From Streptomyces sp. SAJ15 (GTDB taxonomy: Bacteria > Actinomycetota > Actinomycetes > Streptomycetales > Streptomycetaceae), in contig NZ_NISY01000018.1 of assembly GCF_007595705.1 (NCBI RefSeq), positions 43,235 to 107,234 on the forward strand: a stretch of 64,000 bases of DNA. The letters are read 5' to 3'. Of the stretch, positions 26,534 to 34,679 are shown piece by piece (within the stretch, counting starts at the first letter, position 1; each line of letters starts with the position of its first letter). The notes beneath the pieces were generated by a model that was given only the letters and a program-made list of their open reading frames with translations, was not told where the DNA came from and made no database searches. The position numbers and the translations under genes were made by a program.

Positions 26534-27912
26534 CCACCACCCTGTCCCCGGTTGTCTCCCGCAACCCGGCCGACCCCGCCGACGTCGTCGCGCACCTGCC
26601 CGCCGCCGGAGCGTTCGGCGCCGCCGAGGCCGTGGAGCGGGCCCGCGCCGCGCAGCCCGGCTGGCTGCGCGGCGGCGCGGCCGCCCGCTCGGCCGCCCTC
26701 GCCTCGATCGCGACCGCCCTCGAGACCGCCATGGACGAGCTCGCCGCGCTCGCCGTGCGGGAGGTCGGCAAGCCGTTTGCCGAGGCCCGTGCCGAGGTGG
26801 CTCGGACCGTCGCGATCTGGCGGTACTACTCCCAGGCCCCGTATGAACCGTCCGGCGCCGTCCACGAGATGGCCGCCGGGGCCGGGCTGCTGCTGACCCG
26901 CCGCCGCCCGCACGGGGTCGCGGGGCTGATCACGCCCTGGAACTTCCCCTTCGCCATCCCGAGCTGGAAGGCCGCCCCGGCGCTCGCGGTGGGCAACGCG
27001 GTCGTCCTCAAGCCCGCGCCCGAGGCCACGGCCTGCGCCCAGCGGCTCGCCGAGATCGTCCAGCGGGTGCTGCCGGAGGGGGTGTTCACGGCGGTGCCCG
27101 GTGGCGCCGCCGAGGGTGCCGCCGTGGTCTCCGCCGCCGACGTCGTCTCCTTCACCGGCTCGACCGAGGCGGGCCGGGCGGTCGCCCGCGCGGCCACCGC
27201 CCGCGGCGTTCCGCTCCAGGCGGAGATGGGCGGCCTCAACGCGGCCATCGTCCTCCCGGACGCCGACATCGCGCGGGCCGCCGCGCACCTGGCCGCCGCC
27301 ATCGCCGGATACGCGGGCCAGAAGTGCACCGCCACCAGCCGGGTGATCGCCGTCGGCGCCGCCGCCGACCCCCTGCGGGAAGCCCTCACGGAAGCGCTGC
27401 GGAGCGTCCCGGCCGGGGATCCGGCCGACCCCGCCACGGTGTGTGGCCCGCTCATCTCCGAGCAGGCCCGCGAGCAGGTCGGCGGCGCCTGGGCCGGTCT
27501 GTCGGTGCTCACCGGCGGCATCCTCCCGGACGGCCCGGGCTGGTACGCGGCCCCGACCCTGGTCGAGAAGGTGCCCGCGGGCCACCGCCTGCTGCGCGAG
27601 GAGGTCTTCGGGCCCGTCGCCGCCCTGCTGAGGGCCGACGATCTGGCCGACGCGGTCCGCATCACCAACTCCGTGCCGCACGGCCTGGTCACCTCGGTGC
27701 ACACGACCGACCTCGACGCGGCGCTGTACGGCCTCGACGAGCTGGACACCGGCATGATCCGCGTCAACGCCCCGTCCACCGGCGTCGACTTCCACCTGCC
27801 GTTCGGCGGCACGAAGTCCTCCGGCTACGGCCCGCGCGAACAGGGCCGCGCGGCGCTGGAGTTCTACACCGCCAGCCGCACGTACACCCTCTCACCAGGT
27901 AAAACCATGTGA
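26530..27912 (+). CDS. Aldehyde dehydrogenase, probable 2-oxoglutarate semialdehyde dehydrogenase
   Basis: 460 aa, GTG start overlapping the epimerase stop. Complete ALDH motifs: ITPWNFPFAIPSWKAAPALAVGN, SFTGSTEAGR (NAD site), the general base Glu232 in LQAEMGGLN, the nucleophile Cys266 in YAGQKCTATSR, and EEVFGPVAALL. As the last enzyme of the operon it would oxidise 2-oxoglutarate semialdehyde to 2-oxoglutarate, feeding the TCA cycle. Its stop codon lies inside the GntR operator at 27906-27920. Confidence 0.9.
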   Translation: MTTTLSPVVSRNPADPADVVAHLPAAGAFGAAEAVERARAAQPGWLRGGAAARSAALASIATALETAMDELAALAVREVGKPFAEARAEVARTVAIWRYYSQAPYEPSGAVHEMAAGAGLLLTRRRPHGVAGLITPWNFPFAIPSWKAAPALAVGNAVVLKPAPEATACAQRLAEIVQRVLPEGVFTAVPGGAAEGAAVVSAADVVSFTGSTEAGRAVARAATARGVPLQAEMGGLNAAIVLPDADIARAAAHLAAAIAGYAGQKCTATSRVIAVGAAADPLREALTEALRSVPAGDPADPATVCGPLISEQAREQVGGAWAGLSVLTGGILPDGPGWYAAPTLVEKVPAGHRLLREEVFGPVAALLRADDLADAVRITNSVPHGLVTSVHTTDLDAALYGLDELDTGMIRVNAPSTGVDFHLPFGGTKSSGYGPREQGRAALEFYTASRTYTLSPGKTM

Positions 27913-27920
27913 CATTGTAC
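27906..27920. promoter_or_regulatory. GntR autoregulatory operator
   Basis: CATGTGACATTGTAC overlaps the end of the ALDH gene, 37 bases before the GntR start. It shares CATGTGACATT with the site before the DapA-like gene. Placement fits autoregulation of the GntR repressor. Confidence 0.6.
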
Positions 27921-27956
27921 GCTGGTCCGGTCCAGCCAAGGCGCGAAGGGAAGACC

Positions 27957-28622
27957 GTGGGCCACCTGAAGCAGCACACCCTCATCACCACCAGGGAGCG
28001 CCTGCGCGACCAGGTCGCCCACGCCCTGCGTGCCGCCATGATCTCGGGCGAGCTGCGGCCGGGCCAGGTCTACTCCGCCCCGGGCCTCGCCGAGGACTTC
28101 GGCGTCTCCGCCACCCCGGTGCGCGAGGCGATGCTCGACCTGGCCCGCGAGGGCCTGGTCGAGCCCGTCCGCAACAAGGGCTTCCGGGTCACCGAGGTCA
28201 CCGAGAGCGACCTCGACCAGTACACGGAGATCCGCGCCCTGATCGAGATCCCCACGGTGGGGCGCGTCACCCGGACCGCGACTCGCGACGAGCTGGAGGC
28301 GCTGCGGCCGGTGGCCGAGGAGATCGTGCGCGCCGCACGCGAGCACGACCTGATCGGCTACCTGGAAGCCGACCGACGGTTCCACCTCGCGCTCCTCAGG
28401 CTCTCCGGGAATGACCGGCTGGTCGAGACCGTCGGTGACCTGCGCAAGCGCACCCGCCTGTACGGCCTGAGCGCACTGGACGAGCGGGACCGGCTGATCC
28501 CGTCCGCCGAGGAGCACCTGGAGCTCCTCTCCCTGATGCTGGCGGGCGACGCCGAGGGCGCCGAGCGGTGCATGCGCCGACACCTGGGGCACGTGCGCTC
28601 GCTGTGGGCGACGTCTGAGTGA
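27957..28622 (+). CDS. GntR-family regulator (FCD/FadR type), probable repressor of hydroxyproline use
   Basis: 221 aa from GTG 27957, preceded by GAAGGGAAG. The wHTH (RDQVAHALRAAMISGELRPGQ, VSATPVREAMLDLAREGLVEP) and the all-helical FCD ligand domain (EIRALIEIPTVGRV, DRRFHLALLRLSGN, EEHLELLSLMLAGD) are typical. FCD domains sense carboxylates through a metal or His-rich site. It follows the Hyp genes directly and its own promoter carries the ATGTGACAT element found upstream of the transporter and Hyp genes, so it is the likely local repressor; hydroxyproline or a pathway intermediate would be the inducer. Confidence 0.85.
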   Translation: MGHLKQHTLITTRERLRDQVAHALRAAMISGELRPGQVYSAPGLAEDFGVSATPVREAMLDLAREGLVEPVRNKGFRVTEVTESDLDQYTEIRALIEIPTVGRVTRTATRDELEALRPVAEEIVRAAREHDLIGYLEADRRFHLALLRLSGNDRLVETVGDLRKRTRLYGLSALDERDRLIPSAEEHLELLSLMLAGDAEGAERCMRRHLGHVRSLWATSE

Positions 28623-28774
28623 GCGCCCGCGTGGGCCACGCATAGCGGCACGTTATGCGGATCCGAGGGCTCCTGTGGACCGGCTCACCGCGCCAGGCTC
28701 TTCGTACGACGCCGTCCCCGTACCAGCTCACCGCCTGCGCCCGCCGCCCGCCACGTCCCTCAGGAGCCGAACCC

Positions 28775-30037
28775 TTGAACCCCGCGTACGCCACCGCCGA
28801 CCATGTCTTCACCGTCCCCCTGGACCACACGCGCCCCGACGGCCCGACCATCGAGGTGTTCGCCAGGGAGGTCGCCGACCGGTCCCGGGCCGCCGACAAG
28901 CTGCCCTGGCTGCTCTATCTGCAAGGCGGGCCCGGCGGCAAGTCCCCCCGTCCGTACCGCGGATCGCCCGGCTGGCTGCCGCACGCGCTGAAGACCCATC
29001 GGGTGCTCCTGCTCGACCAGCGCGGCACCGGACGCTCCACCCCTGTCACGGCACGCGCGGCCGCCCGGATCGCCGACCCGGCGCGGCTCGCCGCGTACCT
29101 CACCCACTTCCGCGCCGACGCCATCGTCGACGATGCCGAGCTGATACGTCGTCAACTCTGTGGGGATGACCCCTGGGAGAGCCTCGGCCAGAGCTACGGC
29201 GGCTTCGTCACCCTCACCTACCTCTCCCGCGCGCCCCAGGGCCTCAGGGCGGCCTACGTCGCGGGCGGCCTGCCGGGCCTCGACGCGACCGCCGACGACG
29301 TGTACGCCCGCACCTACCCCCGTGTCCGCGACCGCGGGCGGGAGTTCTTCGCCCGCTACCCCGCCGACGCGGACCGGCTGCGCCGCATCGCCGACCTGCT
29401 CACCGCCACCGAGGTCCGCCTGCCCGACGGCGACCGCCTCACCGCCCGCCGCCTGCGCACCCTCGGCCTCGCCTTCGGCATGGGCGACGGCTTCGAGCGT
29501 GTGCACTGGCTCCTCGACGAGGCCCTCGACGCCCATGGCGAGCTGAGCGACACCTTCCTCCACCAGGTCATGAGTCTGACCGGCTTCACGGACAACCCGC
29601 TCTTCGCCGTCCTCCAGGAGTCGATCTTCGCCCAGGGGGCCGCCACCCGCTGGGCGGCGGACCGCGCCCTGTCCGCCTTCCCGGAGTTCACCGCCGACGC
29701 GGACCCCCTGCTGCTCACCGGCGAGATGATCTACCCCTGGATGTTCCGGGACATCGCGGGCCTGCGCCCTTTCGCCGACGCCGCCGACATCCTGGCCGAC
29801 AAGGCCGACTGGCAGCCCCTGTACGACCACGCCGCCCTCGCCGCCAACCGGGTCCCCCTCGCGGCCGCCGTCTATCACGACGACATGTACGTCGACGCCG
29901 GCCTCTCCCTCGCCACCGCCTGCCAGGTGGGCAGCACCCGTGTCTGGGTCACCAACGAGTGGGAACACGACGGCATCACGGCCTCGGGCGACCGAGTCCT
30001 CTCCCGCCTGATGAAACTGGCACACGAGATCGACTGA
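28775..30037 (+). CDS. pip: Prolyl aminopeptidase (proline iminopeptidase, S33 alpha/beta hydrolase)
   Basis: 420 aa. The start is TTG 28775, with CAGGAG eight bases upstream. S33 landmarks: oxyanion loop LQGGPGGKSPRP, LLLDQRGTGRST, nucleophile Ser140 in GQSYGG, catalytic His398 in NEWEHDG. The enzyme removes N-terminal proline (often also hydroxyproline) from peptides in the cytoplasm. Next to a peptide transporter and the Hyp operon, it probably liberates Pro/Hyp from imported collagen-like peptides. It has its own 150-bp upstream gap, and I do not see the ATGTGA motif there. Confidence 0.88.
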   Translation: MNPAYATADHVFTVPLDHTRPDGPTIEVFAREVADRSRAADKLPWLLYLQGGPGGKSPRPYRGSPGWLPHALKTHRVLLLDQRGTGRSTPVTARAAARIADPARLAAYLTHFRADAIVDDAELIRRQLCGDDPWESLGQSYGGFVTLTYLSRAPQGLRAAYVAGGLPGLDATADDVYARTYPRVRDRGREFFARYPADADRLRRIADLLTATEVRLPDGDRLTARRLRTLGLAFGMGDGFERVHWLLDEALDAHGELSDTFLHQVMSLTGFTDNPLFAVLQESIFAQGAATRWAADRALSAFPEFTADADPLLLTGEMIYPWMFRDIAGLRPFADAADILADKADWQPLYDHAALAANRVPLAAAVYHDDMYVDAGLSLATACQVGSTRVWVTNEWEHDGITASGDRVLSRLMKLAHEID

Positions 30038-30100
30038 GCGTGACGTGTGTGGGCAGGGGCCCACTGCTCGTCGGTCAGCGGGCGTGGGCGCCGCTCGTGA

Positions 30101-30389
30101 TCACCGAAGCCTGTAGGCGGTGGCCAGCACGGAGACCGTGACCCAGCCGGGCAGGAGGCCGCCCTCGTTCAGCTGCGCCCGGCTCACGTGCCGTGCGCTC
30201 GGCGTCATCCCCACCAGGTCCAGGACTTCCCGTCAGGAGGCCGGCGTAGCCGTGGCGGGCGATGTCGAAGGTATGGCCCGCCGGACAGCGCAGTGCGCCG
30301 CGCTCGGCGTGCAGCAGGCGTGTGCGGCACGTCGGGCAGCGCAGCGGGTCGAGGGACAGTTCGAGGGCGGGGGGAAGCAACACGGGCAC
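30101..30389 (-). pseudogene. Gutted 23S rRNA (guanine) methyltransferase (RlmA/RrmA-like)
   Basis: The N-terminus is the RlmA zinc finger: LRCPTCRTRLLHAERGALRCPAGHTFDIARHGYAGLL (residues ~16-53), with Cys pairs typical of the family. Immediately after, another frame reads VLDLVGMTPSARHVSRAQL then LLPGWVTVSVLATAYRLR and a stop at 30101-30103, which is the expected C-terminus. The whole SAM-binding core (roughly 180-190 residues in intact enzymes) is missing and the two ends are out of frame. It is therefore a deletion pseudogene, not a short functional gene. Confidence 0.75.
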
Positions 30390-30690
30390 GAGGCACTCCT
30401 GGCAAGGGCGAAGGGAAGAGACCGTGCCTGCGCGAGCCCACAGAGGGCCACTGCCTCAGAAGGGAACGGGCAGTCCCAGGAAGGTGGTTCGCGCCGCAGG
30501 CACACCAAGGAGGGCGACGCCGTCCGACATCGCCCTCAACGCCTTCCGATCACAGGAAGCAGTAGTGCGGGGTGCTCATGAATGCCACACCATGAGTCTA
30601 CGATCCTCGACGAGCCCTTATGCCCGCCGAAGTTCAGCAGTCGCACCACTCCCACGCACGGCACCACACCCCGAAGGGAGCGATCGGCAC
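30390..30690. other. 301-bp intergenic stretch without a gene
   Basis: No convincing coding potential on either strand. It contains several purine-rich GAAGGGAA-type runs and a possible weak hairpin, AGGGCGA ... TCGCCCT near 30510-30536. The last 80 bases are less GC-rich and likely carry the promoter of the FAD monooxygenase, whose ribosome-binding site GAAGGGAG is at 30673-30680. Confidence 0.5.
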
Positions 30691-31966
30691 ATGCCCAAGC
30701 CTGAGAGCGCGGGATACGACTACGACGTCGTCATCAGCGGAGCCAGCCTCGCCGGCAGCGCCGCGGCGATCCTGCTCGCTCGACGCGGTGTCCGCGTCGG
30801 ACTGCTGGAACGTCGCTCGGACCCCGAAGCGTACAAGGTGCTCTGCACCCACTCCCTCCAGGCCAGTGCCTACCCGGTGCTGGACGAACTCGGTCTCATC
30901 CCCGCTCTCGAGAAGGCGGGGGCCGTCCGCAACGAGGCCCGCTGGTACACGCGCTGGGGATGGATCGAGCCGAGGGCCGCGCCGGCGGGTCCCGAGCTGC
31001 CGTACGCGTACAACGTTCGGCGCAGCACCCTCGATCCCTTGATCAGGTCCCACGCGGCGGAGACACCCGGCGTCGATCTGCTCCTTGGCCACCATGTGAC
31101 CGGGCTGCTCCGGGAAGCCGGGCGAACCGAGGGGGCGCGCGCGTCGACACCACAGGGCGAGCGTGAGCTCCGGGCACGGCTGGTGGTCGGCGCCGACGGC
31201 AAGGACTCGGCCGTAGCGAAGTTCGCCGGGGTGCCCGCTCGGCAGTACGAGAACGCGCGGTTCGGCTATCTCGCGCACTTCCGCGATCTTCCGCTGCACG
31301 GCGGGTTCAGTCACACCTGGTTCCTCGAGCCCGACATGGCGTACGCGTTTCCCAACGACGACGGGGTGACGGTCATCGCGGTGCTCCCGGACAGGAAGCG
31401 GCTGCCGGCCTTCCGAGAAGACCTGGAGGGCAGCTTCCTCGACTTCGTCCGCGCCCTACCCGAGGGACCGCCCCTCGACTTCGCCGAGCGCATCACGAAG
31501 ATCACCGGCACGGTCAGGTATCCGCTGCACAGCCGCAAGCCGACCGCGCCGGGCGTCGCGTTCATCGGCGACGCCGCCCTGACCGGCGACCCCCTGTGGG
31601 GAGTGGGATGCGGGTGGGCCCTGCAGTCCGCGCAATGGTTGGCGGAGTCGGTCGCCTCGGCCGCAACCGGTCGGGGTGACCTCAACAGGTCGCTCATGGC
31701 GTACGCACGCAGACACCGGCGCCGGCTGCGCGGTCACCAGTACCTGGCCGCCGACTTCGCCAAGGCCCGCCCCTTCAAGCCCCTGGAACGGCTGATGTTC
31801 TCGGCGGCGGCGCGCGACGGCGCGACACATGCACCTGTTCGCGTCCCGCCTGATCGGCCCACTGCGCTTCTTGAACCCCATGGCGGTCGCCAAGGCCGCG
31901 GCCGTCAACATCAGGCACCACGGGACGGCCGCGCCCCCCGTGCACCCGCCACACACAGGGGCATGA
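30691..31966 (+). pseudogene. FAD-dependent monooxygenase (geranylgeranyl-reductase/PHBH-like), frameshifted near the C-terminus
   Basis: ATG 30691 follows GAAGGGAG. Residues 1-375 are a clean group A flavoprotein: DYDVVISGASLAGSAAAILLARRGVRVGLLER, RSTLDPLIRSHA, LVVGADGKDSAVAKFAG and FIGDAALTGDPLWGVGCGWAL. Around base 31810-31826 the frame loses its family character and would run to 32004 as Arg/Pro-rich sequence. The +1 frame continues naturally as MHLFASRLIGPLRFLNPMAV and stops at 31964-31966. A single extra base explains this: either a real mutation or a sequencing error. Only the last ~47 residues are affected, so activity may survive. It faces a type III PKS locus and may hydroxylate its product. 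Confidence 0.75.
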
Positions 31967-32014
31967 CGGGCTCCGCCCTGGAGGTGAAACGCCGAGGGCG
32001 CTGACGGCGGCTCC

Positions 32015-32410
32015 TCAGCGCGGCGTTGTCTTGTCCTCCTCCAGGTGTACACGGCCTCGTCCACCGCCAGGGCAGTCGAGAGCTTCCAGGTCCAGCTCGC
32101 GGGCGCCTACTTCGGGGCCGTCGGTGCCGTCCAGGCGGACCCTGTAGGGGAAGGGGGTGGCGTACGGCCGTACCCAGGTGACGGTGCCTGTGGCTCCGGG
32201 GGACACACGATGGCGGACGATGCCCCTCTCACCCGGGTCCTGAAGCAAGCCGTCTTCGAGGTGCGGGTACGCGCCGACCAGTGCGGCCGTGAAGCGGACA
32301 CGGTCGCCCCTGGCGAAACGCCGGGATGTGGGGTGCCGGTCCCCCTGTCGGACCACGCCCACCGGGCGCTGTTCGATATGGGCGGACAAATCCCGCGACG
32401 CATCTGTCAT
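32015..32410 (-). CDS. Hypothetical small protein (SH3/KOW-like beta-rich)
   Basis: 131 aa from ATG 32410 (MTDASRDLSAHIEQRPVGVV). The centre has beta-strand patterns reminiscent of KOW/SH3-like barrels: FARGDRVRFTAALVGAYPHLEDGL, then ERGIVRHRVSPGATGTVTWVRP and FPYRVRLDGTDGPEVGARELDLE. The 'GxVxHRVSPGATGTVxWV' segment resembles small proteins that bind nucleic acid or polymerases, but I cannot name a family. It is convergent with the FAD monooxygenase. Codon usage looks like its neighbours. A real gene is likely; the function is unknown. Confidence 0.55.
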   Translation of the reverse strand: MTDASRDLSAHIEQRPVGVVRQGDRHPTSRRFARGDRVRFTAALVGAYPHLEDGLLQDPGERGIVRHRVSPGATGTVTWVRPYATPFPYRVRLDGTDGPEVGARELDLEALDCPGGGRGRVHLEEDKTTPR

Positions 32411-32500
32411 GACCACACCGTATGGAAGCCCTGACCAGGTAGGGAACGCAAAACTATGTGATCTTGGCCCCTGCATTCCGGCCATGAGGCCGAATCCCGC

Positions 32501-33607
32501 TCACGCGGGCAGCCGGCCCTGGTCGCGCCAGGTAGCCGTGCAGGCGGCGGTGGCGAATCCCGGTCCGAAGGCGAAGAGCACGCCGCGGGCGCCTTCGGCG
32601 GGCGGGTCGTCGTAGGTCCGGGCGAGGACGTCGAGGATGGCGACGCCGCCGAGGTTGCCGCGCTGGCGGAGGCTGGCCCAGGAGTGGCGGGTCATCTTGG
32701 CCTCGTCGTCCACGCCGGGTTCCTGGTCGATACCGAGGCCGCGTTCGGCGTCGGCGATGATGCGCGGGCCGCCGGGGTGGACGGCGACGAACTCGGGGGT
32801 GTCGATGCCGGCCCGGTCCAGGAACTCGTGGAGGGCGGGCATCACGTCGGTGGTGGACTCCGTTGCCGCCTTCGTGCTGAGGAAGTGCAGGCCCGTCGCG
32901 TCGAGCCGCCCGCGGTACCGGTCGCGGCTGACGGGGAGCACGTACTCCCACACGCTGTCGACCTCCAGGCCGGGCCCGAGTGGGGTGTCGGTCACGACGA
33001 AGGCGCCGGCCGAGTCGCCGAACAGGGCCTTGTAGATCATCGACTCGGTGGTGGTGTCGGCGTGGTTGTAGACGCTGCTGAGCGCTTCGGCGACGACCAC
33101 CAGGACCCGGCTTCCGGGGTAGGCGGCGACGTGGTCGACGGCCTTGACGAGGGCTTGTGCTCCTCCGACGCAGCCGAGGGTGCTCATGGGGACGCGGCGG
33201 ACGTCGCGCCGTATCCCGAGTTCGTCGAGCAGATGGACGTCGAGGCCGGGGACGGTCCAGCTCGTGGTGTGGCTGGTGATGACGCAGTCGATGTCCGTCG
33301 GCTCGAGGCCCGTCTGGGCCAGCGCTCGGGCGGCCGCGGTGGCGGCGAGTCGCGCGGCGTCGTGGTAGGCCGCGGCGTTCCGCTCGGTGATCGGCGCGTC
33401 GCCGGATATGGTCCGGTCACCGAGGGGTCTGGTGAAGCGGCGGGTGGCGACCTTGGTGGCGCGGGCGATACGCAGAAGGGCCGCCAGGCGGGGGTGGTCG
33501 TGGTGGGCGCGCGCGATGTCGGCGCAGATCTCGTCAGTGGTGATCTCGTGCTGGGGGTGCGCCAGGCTGGGACGAGAGATGTAGGCGGGGGGCACGACGG
33601 GCTCCAT
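32501..33607 (-). CDS. Type III polyketide synthase (chalcone/stilbene synthase-like)
   Basis: 368 aa from ATG 33607 (MEPVVPPAYISRPSLAHPQ); a second ATG at 33658 is in frame and neither has a strong ribosome-binding site. The thiolase-fold triad is intact: Cys146 (STLGCVGGAQAL), His277 (AVHPGGPRI), Asn318 (RQRGNLGG). The C-terminal active-site loop AFGPGFA matches the CHS GFGPG loop. The enzyme condenses malonyl-CoA units on a starter acyl-CoA to yield small phenolics or pyrones; starter and ring closure cannot be read here. The neighbouring FAD monooxygenase could be its tailoring enzyme, as in resorcinol and naphthol pathways. Confidence 0.9.
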   Translation of the reverse strand: MEPVVPPAYISRPSLAHPQHEITTDEICADIARAHHDHPRLAALLRIARATKVATRRFTRPLGDRTISGDAPITERNAAAYHDAARLAATAAARALAQTGLEPTDIDCVITSHTTSWTVPGLDVHLLDELGIRRDVRRVPMSTLGCVGGAQALVKAVDHVAAYPGSRVLVVVAEALSSVYNHADTTTESMIYKALFGDSAGAFVVTDTPLGPGLEVDSVWEYVLPVSRDRYRGRLDATGLHFLSTKAATESTTDVMPALHEFLDRAGIDTPEFVAVHPGGPRIIADAERGLGIDQEPGVDDEAKMTRHSWASLRQRGNLGGVAILDVLARTYDDPPAEGARGVLFAFGPGFATAACTATWRDQGRLPA

Positions 33608-33686
33608 CAACAGGCGGTGAGGTGGGGAACAGGCTCGCGAATCGGCATAACGTCTCATATCGCTGATGAGGGGTCACCGGCCGGCC

Positions 33687-34523
33687 TCACTTCTTGATGT
33701 CGGCGCGGAGTACGGCGGGCGGCGAGGGGCGCTGCTCTCCCCGCCGGAAGGGCAGGATCATGAGTCGTGCGTCGGGGCTGTTGAACGGGCTGGCCGCGCA
33801 CACGGTGACCCAGCCGCGACCGTGAGTGGGGTGGTCCAGCGGTCGCTCGTCGCCGTCCGGGTGGACGCGGACATCGGGGCCGTCACGGTAGATCGGGCCG
33901 GCGATCTCGTCGGCCAGGACGTCCCGCTCGATGGCCGCCAGGGTGGCGTTGGCGGGTCGTGCCGCACGCATGGCGCGAAGCTGCGGAGCGATGAACGGGG
34001 CCCAGCTGGTGGCCCAGTCCACCATCACGCCGCGGGCCTCCCGGGCCAGGAGCATCCACCTCATGGTGTTCTCCGGGACCCTGCGGTCGGGGAAGAGCTC
34101 CGCGAAGGCCGAGTTGTAGTGCAGGACGTTCCACGCGGCGTCGTTGAGGTAGGACATCTCGGTTTGGGCGTCGACGACTCGCGCCCATGAGCCGTGGACC
34201 TCAAGGCCGGCGTCCCGGGCGAGGGGCCGGGGTGGGTTCTCTCCGCGGGCGTAGCGCCACAGGATGCTCCACTCCTGCTCGGTGAGGCGGAAGAGTCGGC
34301 CGACGGCCAGGAGCAGTTCGAGTGGCGGCGTGGTCAGCGCGGCGCGTTCCAGTCGTGCGTACTTGCCGTGGCTGCCGAGGAGTTCCTCGACTTGGGTCTG
34401 GCTCAGGCCGGGGGCCCGCCGACCCGACCCCTCGGTGCGAGTGGTGAGCCCGACGTCCTCGGGGTGGATGGCGGCGCGACGCTCTATCAGGAATTTCTGC
34501 AGTAGTCCTGGATTGCCGACCAT
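33687..34523 (-). CDS. XRE-family regulator with MmyB-like ligand-binding domain
   Basis: 278 aa. The N-terminus (LLQKFLIERRAAIHPEDVGL, GLSQTQVEELLGSHGKYARLERA) is a Cro/C1-type HTH of the MmyB branch. The C-terminal half (residues ~100-265) is the PAS-like MmyB domain: VVDAQTEMSYLNDAAWNVLHYN, NTMRWMLL, RGWVTVCAASPFNSPDARLMILPF. These regulators often control neighbouring SDR genes and may bind fatty-acyl ligands. A 16-bp perfect palindrome lies 25 bases upstream, in the gap shared with the divergent SDR gene, and is the likely operator. Confidence 0.88.
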   Translation of the reverse strand: MVGNPGLLQKFLIERRAAIHPEDVGLTTRTEGSGRRAPGLSQTQVEELLGSHGKYARLERAALTTPPLELLLAVGRLFRLTEQEWSILWRYARGENPPRPLARDAGLEVHGSWARVVDAQTEMSYLNDAAWNVLHYNSAFAELFPDRRVPENTMRWMLLAREARGVMVDWATSWAPFIAPQLRAMRAARPANATLAAIERDVLADEIAGPIYRDGPDVRVHPDGDERPLDHPTHGRGWVTVCAASPFNSPDARLMILPFRRGEQRPSPPAVLRADIKK

Positions 34524-34547
34524 GCTTCTTCTGCCCTCCTCGGAGTT

Positions 34548-34563
34548 TGACAGCGCGCTGTCA
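34548..34563. promoter_or_regulatory. 16-bp perfect palindrome between XRE/MmyB regulator and SDR gene
   Basis: TGACAGCGCGCTGTCA is fully self-complementary. It sits 25 bp before the regulator start, and the left half overlaps a TTGACA-like -35 hexamer. The adjacent XRE regulator is the natural binder. Confidence 0.7.
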
Positions 34564-34679
34564 CTTTTTGGTTAAAAATATGCCCCTGGAAAATGCCAAG
34601 CGACTCCGCAAGGCTATCTGCTGGGGACCGAGAGTGATCTCTGTCCTTGTTCCAGGAACATGTCTAGGGGGAGTGAGCT

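Noticed and set aside
30120..30581. Plus-strand frames across the methyltransferase remnant and following gap
   Set aside because: No start signal, no family resemblance, and the minus strand shows clear RlmA-type zinc-finger and C-terminal sequence.
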